From Phyllobacteriaceae bacterium UBA1059 (GTDB taxonomy: Bacteria; Pseudomonadota; Alphaproteobacteria; Rhizobiales; Rhizobiaceae): DNA of 8,149 bases. A program made the position numbers and the translations under genes. The stretch spans positions 60,937-69,085 of the forward strand of contig DCDI01000193.1 in NCBI GenBank assembly GCA_002316345.1. The letters run 5' to 3'. Positions 1 to 6,256 of this stretch are shown here, piece by piece. The notes under the pieces were generated by a model. The model did not search any database. It saw only the letters and a list, made by a program, of their open reading frames with translations, and had not been told where the DNA came from. Within the stretch, counting starts at the first letter, position 1, and every line of letters begins with the position of its first letter.

Positions 1-323
1 CGATCCTTCTGGGGGGCCTGTTCCATCCCGCCGCGCAAACCTTCTCCGGCGACGAGGCTATCCACGCGATGGAGCATCTACGCATCAATCACGCGATCCT
101 TTCGGCCGGCGGCGTACACGAACAGCAGGGCGTCACATGCTCGAACTTCAACGAGGTGCCGATCAAGCAGATCGCAATGCAGCGCGCGCTTCGCAAAACC
201 CTGGTGATCGACGGCAGCAAGCTGCGAACTGTGAGACCCGCCTTTTTCGCAAAGATCAGTCAGTTCGACGAAATCGTAACCGAAAATGGATTGCTCCCGA
301 GAGCTAGTCATCAAGGAGCTTAA
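1..323 (+). CDS. DeoR-family transcriptional regulator, C-terminal part (5' truncated)
   Basis: The reading frame is open from base 3 to the TAA at 321-323, giving about 106 residues; the N-terminus lies outside the window. The visible part matches the DeoR C-terminal sensor domain: an FSGDEA stretch, then LRINHAILSAGGVHEQQGVT, the NEVPIKQ segment, the VIDGSKL strand (the family's D-x-SK site) and a closing FDEIVTENGL. In this family the domain has an ISOCOT-like fold that binds phosphorylated sugars or related effectors, and the missing N-terminal helix-turn-helix binds operators. The gene points towards the sugar ABC transporter, which begins about 520 bp downstream, so it is a plausible regulator of it; that link is inference from position. 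The DNA-binding half cannot be examined here. Confidence 0.87.
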   Translation, partial: ILLGGLFHPAAQTFSGDEAIHAMEHLRINHAILSAGGVHEQQGVTCSNFNEVPIKQIAMQRALRKTLVIDGSKLRTVRPAFFAKISQFDEIVTENGLLPRASHQGA

Positions 324-354
324 TCAAGCTTCTTACATCTGGCGCTTGGTGGGA

Positions 355-723
355 ATGGCGCCTACCAGCGCTCATTCCACGACGAAAGACGACGCCTTGC
401 AGTTCGCACTCGTGTTCATCGGTTACCTCGTCGGGGTAAATCTGCTCGCCTATGCTGCGATGGTGCTCGACAAGAGCAAGGCCAGGAAAGGCGCAAGACG
501 CATTCGCGAGACGACGCTTCTAAACCTGGCTTTGATCGGCGGTAGCTTCGGAACAATGATTGCGCAGCAGACGATCCGGCATAAGACGCAAAAAGAGCCC
601 TTCCGTTCGAGGCTCCGCGGCATCATCCTGCTTCAGGCGTTAGTCGTCGTCGCACTCACTTTGGCTTTGATCATGACAGGATCGCCTGAAGCGCTGTGGC
701 AACGCATCGCGTCGTTTATTTGA
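355..723 (+). CDS. DUF1294 family small membrane protein
   Basis: A protein of about 122 residues if started at the ATG at 355. It matches DUF1294: a first hydrophobic segment (LVFIGYLVGVNLLAYAAMV), then the DKSKAR motif, RIRETTLLNLALIGGSFG, and the RHKTQKEPFR motif, closed by a second strong membrane segment (ILLQALVVVALTLALIM). The function of the family is unknown; the protein is predicted to sit in the inner membrane. The start is uncertain. The frame is also open from an ATG at 286, which would overlap the end of the DeoR-family gene by 38 bp out of frame and add 23 residues that do not look like part of the domain. An AAGGAG at 313-318 has no start codon at the usual distance in this frame. 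I prefer 355. It is probably unrelated to sugar uptake. Confidence 0.82.
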   Translation: MAPTSAHSTTKDDALQFALVFIGYLVGVNLLAYAAMVLDKSKARKGARRIRETTLLNLALIGGSFGTMIAQQTIRHKTQKEPFRSRLRGIILLQALVVVALTLALIMTGSPEALWQRIASFI

Positions 724-845
724 TCGGACGTGCCCGGCTACGTCATCGCCGACGCCCCCTGCCAGCCATATTGACAAGCAAACCATTCTACATCCTCCTT
801 GCTCTTGCCTTCGGCTAGCGTCGCCGAGCATTTTGGGAGGAATGC
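724..845 (+). promoter_or_regulatory. Leader and probable promoter region of the sugar ABC operon
   Basis: This 122-bp gap precedes the binding-protein gene and is the most likely site for the operon promoter. A consensus TTGACA lies at 771-776, a good -35 candidate, but no convincing -10 hexamer sits 16-18 bp further on; the bases there are C-rich. No clear inverted-repeat operator for a DeoR-family repressor was found. A short stem (TCGGC at 811-815 with GCCGA at 823-827) is too small to be meaningful alone. The assignment rests mainly on position. Confidence 0.4.
836..840 (+). promoter_or_regulatory. Ribosome binding site of the sugar-binding protein gene
   Basis: A strong GGAGG Shine-Dalgarno sequence lies 5 bases before the ATG at 846. 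It fixes the start of the binding protein and fits high expression, as usual for the binding subunit of an ABC importer. Confidence 0.8.
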
Positions 846-1826
846 ATGACCAAGCTTTTCACCGCTTCTGGGGCGGGTTCATACCGACTTTCGCGCCGTC
901 ACTTGCTCGTCGCTGGTGCAGCGGGAGCAGGCACCCTGCTTCTTCCGTCTCTGCAAGCGCTTGCTGCCGATAAGCCAAAAATCGGTCTCGTCATGAAGTC
1001 GCTCGCAAACGAATTCTTCAAGCAAATGCAGGCGGGAGCAGAAGACTACGCCGCCAAAAACACCGACAAGTTCGAGTTCGCCGCCGTCGGCATGAAGGAC
1101 GAACGCGATTTCGCCGCGCAGGTGGATGCTATCGAGAACTTCATCACGCAGCAGTTCAACGTCATCGTGTTGGCGCCAGCGGACTCCAAGGCCATGGTGA
1201 CTCCGGTTAAGAAAGCACTTGAGGCCGGCATCAAGGTCATCAATATCGATGTCGCCCTGGATGAAGAGGCCAAGAAGCAGGCAGGCGTCGATCTGGCCTT
1301 CTTCGGACCCGACAATCGTGAAGCCGCGAAGCTCTCCGGCATGGCACTTGCTCAAGATCTCGGCAAAGGCGCCAAGGTCGTCATTCTCGAGGGCAATCCA
1401 GAAGCCGACAATGCCAAGGAGCGCAAGAAGGGCTTCGACGATGCAGTTGCAGCAGGAGGTTTGACCCTGCTGGACTCCAAAACCGCGCATTGGGAAACGG
1501 AAGAAGCCAATACGTTGATGACCAATTTCCTGACGCAATATCAGGACATCCAGGGCGTGATGGCTGCCAACGATTCGATGGCGCTTGGTGTGGTCAAGGC
1601 GCTCGATGCGGCCGGCAAGTCGGGCCAGATCAAGGTCGTCGGCTTCGACAATATTCCTGCCGTTCAGCCGCTGATCAAGGCAAACAAGATGCTTGCCACC
1701 ATTGATCAGTTCGGCGCCCAGATGGCAGCAATGGGCATCGACTATGGGATTGCGGAACTGGCCGGAGAGACGCATTCCGGTTGGGTCAAGACCGATATCA
1801 AGCTGATCACGGCCAAGGACCTGTAA
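846..1826 (+). CDS. Sugar ABC transporter periplasmic substrate-binding protein (CUT2/RbsB type, Tat signal)
   Basis: A 326-residue periplasmic binding protein of the Peripla_BP_4 (ribose/galactose/xylose) class. Residues 1-40 are an export signal with a twin-arginine motif (SRRHLL, residues 16-21), a hydrophobic Ala/Gly/Leu stretch and a likely cleavage after LQALA, so it probably leaves folded through Tat. The two-lobed fold starts at KIGLVMKSL. By hand alignment with E. coli RbsB, pocket positions are largely kept: N55, F57, F58, D135, R193, N242, D268 and Q288. The Phe of RbsB that stacks on the sugar is W216, and the Arg after the pocket Asp is V136. The ligand is therefore probably a carbohydrate or polyol, but not necessarily ribose. 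It delivers substrate to the permease at 3408-4418. First gene of the SBP-ATPase-permease operon. Confidence 0.95.
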   Translation: MTKLFTASGAGSYRLSRRHLLVAGAAGAGTLLLPSLQALAADKPKIGLVMKSLANEFFKQMQAGAEDYAAKNTDKFEFAAVGMKDERDFAAQVDAIENFITQQFNVIVLAPADSKAMVTPVKKALEAGIKVINIDVALDEEAKKQAGVDLAFFGPDNREAAKLSGMALAQDLGKGAKVVILEGNPEADNAKERKKGFDDAVAAGGLTLLDSKTAHWETEEANTLMTNFLTQYQDIQGVMAANDSMALGVVKALDAAGKSGQIKVVGFDNIPAVQPLIKANKMLATIDQFGAQMAAMGIDYGIAELAGETHSGWVKTDIKLITAKDL

Positions 1827-1844
1827 GAAACTCAGCAATCGCGA

Positions 1845-1870
1845 GGGAAGCGCTTGATCGAGCGCTCCCC
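1845..1870 (+). other. Intercistronic stem-loop between binding-protein and ATPase genes
   Basis: AGCGCT at 1849-1854 is repeated after a six-base loop at 1861-1866; the hexamer is self-complementary, so the copies pair. GGG (1845-1847) pairs with CCC (1867-1869) below it, leaving A1848 bulged: about nine base pairs. No T-run follows, so it is not a typical intrinsic terminator. Hairpins at this place in ABC operons often protect the binding-protein message from 3' exonucleases or give partial termination, making more binding protein than membrane subunits. That role is inferred here. Confidence 0.6.
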
Positions 1871-1902
1871 TTCCCGAGCGCGCAGTTTCAAGGGAACGGT
1901 CT

Positions 1903-3411
1903 ATGCAGTCAGCCGATGTAATTTTAGACCTGCAGGGTGTCGGGAAAATCTTTCCGGGCGTGGTCGCGCTCGAAGGGATCAGCCTTCAGCTTCGACGAGG
2001 CGAGACCCACGTCGTGCTGGGCGAAAACGGTGCTGGCAAGTCGACGCTCATCAAGCTGCTCGCCGGCATCTATCAGCCTGATTCCGGCGAGATTCTTTTG
2101 GACGGACAGCCTTACAGGCCCAAGACCCCGCACGACGCGCAGGCTCATGGGATCCGTATCGTTCATCAGGAACTCAACCTGCTGCCCTACCTCTCGATAG
2201 CCGAAAACCTGATGCTTGAGAATCTTCCAAGGCGACGGTTCGGGATGGTGGATCGAGCGGCACTGAACCGCCACGCCAAGGACCTCCTGGCTCAGGTCGG
2301 TCTGGCTGTGGACCCTCGCACGTTGGTTGCCGAGCTTGGTGTCGCCCAGATGCAGTTGGTGGAGATCGCCAAGGCTGTTGGCTACGACAGCAAACTGTTG
2401 GTGCTGGACGAGCCGACCGCAACGCTGACGCCGCCTGAAATCGAACGCCTGTTCGTCATCATCAAGCGCTTAAAGGCCAAGGGCGTTACGATCGTCTACA
2501 TTTCCCATCGGCTGCATGAGGTGTTCGAAATCGGCGACAGGGTCACCGTTCTTCGCAATGGTCGACTGATCGAGACGAGTGACCTGGAGGGACTGACCGT
2601 TCCTCATCTCGTGCGCAAGATGATCGGCCGCGACATTACCGACGAATATGGCTTCGACCCGGAGATCGTGCCGGGTGCCGTTGCGCTCGACGTCAAAGAA
2701 CTGAAGCGAAAATCGGACTCGGCGCCGGTCTCCTTCTCGATCCGCCATGGCGAAATCGTTGGCGTCGCAGGGCTGGTTGGATCAGGACGCACAGAGTTGA
2801 TGCGCGCGATCTTTGGCGCTGATGCTAAGACAGCCGGGGAAATCCGGATTGAAGGCAAGCTGACGAGAATCGGCTCGCCGCGAGACGCTGTGAAGGCTGG
2901 CATCGGCTTCCTGACCGAGGACCGAAAGAGCCAGGGGCTGCTCCTCGACATGCCCGTAGATATAAACTGCACGATTACCGACCTGAAGAAGATAGCCCAC
3001 GCCGGGCTGCTCAACCGCCGCGAAGAGAAGTCGGCATCCAGCACGCTGGTCAAACAATTGCGGGTCAAAACAGCCTCTACCGACACGCCGGTGCGCAACC
3101 TGTCCGGCGGCAACCAGCAGAAGGTGGTCCTCGCCAAGTGGCTGTTCCGCGGCACATCCACCCTGATCCTCGATGAGCCGACACGCGGCGTCGATGTCGG
3201 TGCCCGCCGCGAAATCTATCAGTTGCTGTGGATGCTGGCGGCCAGTCAGAAGGCGATCGTCATGGTTTCCTCCGACCTGCCCGAACTGATCGGCATGTGC
3301 CACCGCATCATTGTTTTTTCCAACGGCAAGCTGGTGGGCGAGTTGCCACGGTCGCAGTTCGACCAGGAACGGATCCTGTCGCTAGCCTATCAGGAACATG
3401 TCCAATCATGA
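1903..3411 (+). CDS. Sugar ABC transporter ATP-binding protein, two ATPase domains (RbsA/MglA type)
   Basis: A 502-residue cytoplasmic ATPase with two fused nucleotide-binding domains, the usual size and layout for CUT2 importers. Domain 1 has Walker A GENGAGKST (residues 40-48), a family-type signature (LGVAQMQLVEIAKA), Walker B LLVLDEP with catalytic E170, and the switch His202 (ISHRLHE). Domain 2 has the degenerate P-loop GLVGSGRTE, with Arg296 in place of Lys, a full LSGGNQQKV signature from residue 400, and LILDEPTRGVD at 421-431; its switch His is replaced (VSSDLPE). This asymmetry is normal for the RbsA/MglA family, with one fully competent site. An AAGGGAA lies just upstream of the ATG at 1903. 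The stop overlaps the start of the permease gene (ATGA), so translation is probably coupled. It powers uptake through that permease. Confidence 0.95.
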   Translation: MQSADVILDLQGVGKIFPGVVALEGISLQLRRGETHVVLGENGAGKSTLIKLLAGIYQPDSGEILLDGQPYRPKTPHDAQAHGIRIVHQELNLLPYLSIAENLMLENLPRRRFGMVDRAALNRHAKDLLAQVGLAVDPRTLVAELGVAQMQLVEIAKAVGYDSKLLVLDEPTATLTPPEIERLFVIIKRLKAKGVTIVYISHRLHEVFEIGDRVTVLRNGRLIETSDLEGLTVPHLVRKMIGRDITDEYGFDPEIVPGAVALDVKELKRKSDSAPVSFSIRHGEIVGVAGLVGSGRTELMRAIFGADAKTAGEIRIEGKLTRIGSPRDAVKAGIGFLTEDRKSQGLLLDMPVDINCTITDLKKIAHAGLLNRREEKSASSTLVKQLRVKTASTDTPVRNLSGGNQQKVVLAKWLFRGTSTLILDEPTRGVDVGARREIYQLLWMLAASQKAIVMVSSDLPELIGMCHRIIVFSNGKLVGELPRSQFDQERILSLAYQEHVQS

Positions 3412-4418
3412 CCGATCTACCCGCTTCTTCCGACCGTGGCCCCACTGCCGAGCGTTTCAAGGTGAAGCGCTTCCTTCTTCGCGACGCCGGCGTCTTTCTG
3501 GCGCTGGTTGTGATTACCGCCGTCTTCTCGTTCACCGCGCCCTACTTTGCCACGTCCGGCAATGCCCTCAAGATCTTCGTCCAGATTGCCATCAACACGG
3601 TCCTTGCGGCCGGCATGACCTTTGTCATTCTCACCGGCGGCATTGATCTGTCCGTCGGCTCGGTTCTGGCGCTTTGCACTGTGGTCGGCGCGCTGATCAT
3701 GACGTCGGGCATGGAGCCCGCTTTGTCGATTCCGTTGGCAATCCTGGCCTGTATCGCAGTGGGCGGAGCGTGTGGATACATCAATGGCAGAGTTTCGACC
3801 TACTGGAGGGTGCCGTCGTTCATCGTCACTTTGGGTATGCTCAATATCGCGGCAGGTGCGGCGCGGGTGGTGTCCGACAACTCCACCATCACCGGTTTGC
3901 CCCAAGGCTTCGTTGATTTCGGTAACCTGATCATTGGCGGCTTTCTACCTTCGATCTTCTTGGTCGCGGTCGCGGTGATCGCCGTCGGCTGGTTCATTCT
4001 CCGCTTCACGGTCTTCGGCCGCATGATCTATGCCGTCGGCGCCAATGACGAAGCGGTGCGCCTGTCGGGCCACAATCCCGATACCTACAAGATTGCCGCC
4101 TTCACCATCTCCGGCGTCACCGCAGGCGTGGCTGCGATCGTGTACTTGCTGCGACTGAACATAGGCAGTCCGATCGCCGGCGTGGGTTACGAACTGAACG
4201 CTATTGCGGCCGTCATCATCGGCGGCACCAGCCTGTTCGGTGGCAAAGGCTCCATCATCGGCACCCTGGCGGGCGCCTGCATCCTCCAGGTCCTCGCCAC
4301 TGGCCTTCAACTGCTGGGCGTCGGAGACAACTATAAACCGATCATTATCGGCGCTGTGATCATTCTCGCTGTGATCGTCGACACCTATCGCGAAAAGCTG
4401 CTGCGCAGAATGAGGTAG
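3408..4418 (+). CDS. Sugar ABC transporter permease (CUT2, BPD_transp_2 / RbsC type)
   Basis: A 336-residue inner-membrane permease. The frame is open further upstream inside the ATPase gene, but the ATG at 3408, overlapping the ATPase TGA as ATGA, gives the expected length and a short polar N-terminus (MTDLPASSD) before the first membrane helix (AGVFLALVVITAVF). Family marks are LTGGIDLSVGSVLAL and, near the C-terminus, IIGGTSLFGGKGSIIGTLAGA, both typical of RbsC-like permeases. About eight to ten hydrophobic segments follow one another, and the protein ends in a basic tail (REKLLRRMR). It would form a homodimer, bind the two-domain ATPase on the inside and receive substrate from the binding protein on the outside. 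No strong ribosome binding site stands before it, which fits coupling to the ATPase gene. Confidence 0.95.
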   Translation: MTDLPASSDRGPTAERFKVKRFLLRDAGVFLALVVITAVFSFTAPYFATSGNALKIFVQIAINTVLAAGMTFVILTGGIDLSVGSVLALCTVVGALIMTSGMEPALSIPLAILACIAVGGACGYINGRVSTYWRVPSFIVTLGMLNIAAGAARVVSDNSTITGLPQGFVDFGNLIIGGFLPSIFLVAVAVIAVGWFILRFTVFGRMIYAVGANDEAVRLSGHNPDTYKIAAFTISGVTAGVAAIVYLLRLNIGSPIAGVGYELNAIAAVIIGGTSLFGGKGSIIGTLAGACILQVLATGLQLLGVGDNYKPIIIGAVIILAVIVDTYREKLLRRMR

Positions 4419-4597
4419 CTCGTGCGGTATGTGGAGTGCGTCTATCAAAGGAGCCGCATCACGTTCCGACCACATCGTGTCGACGATTTTCTCGCCTGGT
4501 TTGATCGACATCAAGGGCACCCAATCCCTGTTGTGCGATCCCCGATGCGGGAGGTCAGAAAGCGGGCGGTTGCCTGCAATGTCCGAAGGACACGGAA
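4419..4597 (+). promoter_or_regulatory. Spacer between ABC permease and DASS transporter genes, possible promoter/operator region
   Basis: This 179-bp gap is long for an operon, so the transporter downstream may have its own promoter. I see no T-rich intrinsic terminator after the permease gene and no convincing -35/-10 pair. A short interrupted palindrome, ATCGT-GTCG-ACGAT, lies at 4474-4487 and could be a regulator site, but arms of five bases can arise by chance. Short open frames across the gap have no recognisable protein and are not called. Confidence 0.35.
4586..4590 (+). promoter_or_regulatory. Ribosome binding site deciding the GTG start of the DASS transporter
   Basis: AAGGA lies seven bases before a GTG at 4598. 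No in-frame ATG is near the beginning of the conserved part, and this site places the start well ahead of the first membrane helix, so GTG is the best-supported start. Confidence 0.6.
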
Positions 4598-6103
4598 GTG
4601 CTTACACATGCTACGGCGGTATACCGCTACTTGAAGGAGGCAGTTCCCTTCAAGATCATCCCGGCCGTGATTACGACAGTCGTGCTGTTGACCCTGCTGG
4701 CCATTCCAGCGCCTGCCGGCCTCGACGAAAATGGCTGGGTGATGCTCGCCATCTTCCTCACCACGATCCTGGCAATCATCCTGAAAGTCATGCCGATCGG
4801 CGTCATGGCGCTGATGGCGATCGTCATCGTTTCGCTGGCCAAGGTGACGTCACCGACCTCGAAGGCCGCCGTTGCCGATGCCCTCAGCAGCTTTGCCAAT
4901 CCCCTGATCTGGCTGATCGTCATCTCGATCCTGATCTCTCTTGGCCTCAGGAAAACGGGGCTCGGCCGTCGTGTCGGCCTCCTCTTCATCGCCCTTCTGG
5001 GAAAGCGCACGCTGGGTATCGGCTACGGGCTGGTATTCTGCGAGCTTGTGCTGGCGCCATTTACGCCCAGCAACACGGCGCGTGGCGGCGGCATCATCCA
5101 TCCGATTATGAAGTCCATCGCCAACGCGTTCGAATCGGATCCCGGCAAAGGCACGCAAGGCCGAGTCGGCACCTACCTGGCGCTGGTGAACTATCACGCC
5201 AATCCGATCTCTTCGGCCATGTTCCTGACCGCAACCGCCGCCAATCCGCTTGCCCTGGACTATGTCTCCAAGGCTACGAACGGCGCGCTTCACCTGACCT
5301 GGACAACTTGGGCGCTGTGCATGCTCGTACCAGGCCTCATGGCTATGTTCGTCATGCCGCTCGTGTTGTTCGTGCTCTCGCCTCCAGAACTGAAGAAGAC
5401 GCCGGACGCCGTCACCTATGCCCGTGGGGAACTGGCCCTCATGGGTCCGGTGTCGCCCAAAGAGCTGATCATGATCGGCACGTTCCTCATGCTGCTTGTT
5501 CTTTGGGCGAACGTTCCCGCGATGATTTTCGGGGCGGCTTACACGCTCGATCCGACCATGGTGGCAGTGCTCGGTTTGTTTGCGCTGTTGATCACCGGCA
5601 CGATCGACTGGAATGACGTTCTCGGAGAGAAGAGCGCCTGGGATACGCTGATCTGGTTCGGCGCGCTGGTCATGATGGCCGACCAGTTGAACAAGCTCGG
5701 AGTCATAGCCTGGTTTTCCGAGGGAATGAAGAACGCCATCGTGACGGCCGGGCTTTCCTGGCAGCTTACAGCTGCAGTTCTTGTCCTCATCTTCACCTTC
5801 GCGCACTACATGTTCGCAAGTGCCACCGCCCATGTCAGCGCCATGATGCTGGCCTTCCTATTGGTCGGCGCCAGCCTGATACCGGCCGAATACCAGGCGC
5901 CCTTCATGCTGATGATGGTGGCCGGCTCGACGATCATGATGACCTTGACGCACTATGCCACGGGCACTTCGCCGATCATCTTCGGCAGCGGCTACATCAC
6001 CATGGGCAAATGGTGGGGCGTGGGCTTCGTGATGTGCGTCATCGAACTGGCGATCTTCGCCGCGGTCGGCGGCGTCTGGTGGCGCGTTCTCGGCTACTGG
6101 TGA
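4598..6103 (+). CDS. DASS-family anion (di-/tricarboxylate) transporter, CitT/TtdT/SODiT1-like
   Basis: A 501-residue inner-membrane carrier, similar in size to E. coli CitT and TtdT. It begins at GTG with a short amphipathic N-terminus, then runs through about a dozen hydrophobic segments. The diagnostic site is LAPFTPSNTARGGGIIHPI, with the S158-N159-T160 substrate/cation loop; the matching second hairpin is HYATGTSPIIFGSGYI from His452. RGGG after SNT is typical of the CitT/2-oxoglutarate-malate translocator branch. Relatives exchange or cotransport citrate, tartrate, succinate, malate or 2-oxoglutarate; which anion this one moves cannot be read from the sequence. It follows the ABC genes on the same strand after 179 bp, is probably expressed separately, and converges on the two-component operon. 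The family call is firm, the substrate unknown. Confidence 0.93.
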   Translation: MLTHATAVYRYLKEAVPFKIIPAVITTVVLLTLLAIPAPAGLDENGWVMLAIFLTTILAIILKVMPIGVMALMAIVIVSLAKVTSPTSKAAVADALSSFANPLIWLIVISILISLGLRKTGLGRRVGLLFIALLGKRTLGIGYGLVFCELVLAPFTPSNTARGGGIIHPIMKSIANAFESDPGKGTQGRVGTYLALVNYHANPISSAMFLTATAANPLALDYVSKATNGALHLTWTTWALCMLVPGLMAMFVMPLVLFVLSPPELKKTPDAVTYARGELALMGPVSPKELIMIGTFLMLLVLWANVPAMIFGAAYTLDPTMVAVLGLFALLITGTIDWNDVLGEKSAWDTLIWFGALVMMADQLNKLGVIAWFSEGMKNAIVTAGLSWQLTAAVLVLIFTFAHYMFASATAHVSAMMLAFLLVGASLIPAEYQAPFMLMMVAGSTIMMTLTHYATGTSPIIFGSGYITMGKWWGVGFVMCVIELAIFAAVGGVWWRVLGYW

Positions 6104-6122
6104 CACGCCAGTCGCCGGCCAC

Positions 6123-6153
6123 GAACTGACCGACGCCAATGTTCGGTCAGTTC
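6123..6153. repeat. Perfect 11-bp inverted repeat after the DASS gene
   Basis: GAACTGACCGA (6123-6133) and its exact reverse complement TCGGTCAGTTC (6143-6153) flank a nine-base spacer. It begins 19 bases after the DASS stop codon and can form an RNA hairpin on either strand. No T-run follows on the plus strand, so alone it is not a classical terminator. It may stabilise the mRNA end, assist the terminator just downstream, or bind a protein. Confidence 0.7.
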
Positions 6154-6177
6154 GCACGCCGACTTCGGTGCAAAACC

Positions 6178-6208
6178 AAAAGGGCGATGATCAACTCATC
6201 GCCCTTTT
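6178..6208. terminator. Bidirectional rho-independent terminator between convergent genes
   Basis: A perfect 13-bp stem, AAAAGGGCGATGA (6178-6190) with TCATCGCCCTTTT (6196-6208), closes a five-base loop (TCAAC). On the plus strand the stem ends in TTTTCTT; on the minus strand it ends in TTTTGGTTTT. It can thus stop transcription of the DASS gene from the left and of the two-component operon from the right. Confidence 0.92.
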
Positions 6209-6256
6209 CTTACGGATGTATGCTCGACTTCAGTTTATTGAAGAACCGCTGGCCGC

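Noticed and set aside
771..800. Complete sigma-70 promoter before the binding-protein gene
   Set aside because: TTGACA at 771-776 is a good -35 match, but no acceptable -10 hexamer follows at 16-18 bp, so no exact promoter is claimed.
811..835. Hairpin TCGGC/GCCGA followed by TTTT as a leader terminator or attenuator
   Set aside because: The stem is only five base pairs with a seven-base loop, and the T-run is short and not directly adjacent; too weak to support.
879..1838. Long minus-strand open frame of about 319 residues antisense to the binding-protein gene
   Set aside because: The plus-strand frame is a clear family member with a ribosome binding site and signal peptide; the antisense product has no recognisable motif and is a by-product of codon bias.
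2755..2800. Apparent loss of the Walker A lysine in the second ATPase domain
   Set aside because: Arg in GLVGSGRTE is the normal state of the second domain in RbsA/MglA-type proteins, so it is not a defect.
3228..3407. Upstream in-frame extension of the permease, which would add 60 residues
   Set aside because: It lies inside the ATPase gene and reads as an out-of-frame product; the ATG at 3408 gives the normal permease length and the typical ATGA overlap.
4422..4597. Possible small gene or gene remnant between the permease and DASS genes
   Set aside because: Neither short frame across the gap gives a recognisable protein or has a good ribosome binding site; treated as a non-coding spacer.
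4429..5616. Plus-strand open frame of about 395 residues overlapping the DASS gene in another register
   Set aside because: The product is rich in Arg, His, Asp and Ser without membrane segments or known motifs, as expected for an out-of-frame reading; the DASS frame carries the conserved SNT site.
4850..5833. Minus-strand open frame of about 327 residues antisense to the DASS gene
   Set aside because: Highly charged, low-complexity product with no family resemblance, lying fully opposite a well-supported gene.
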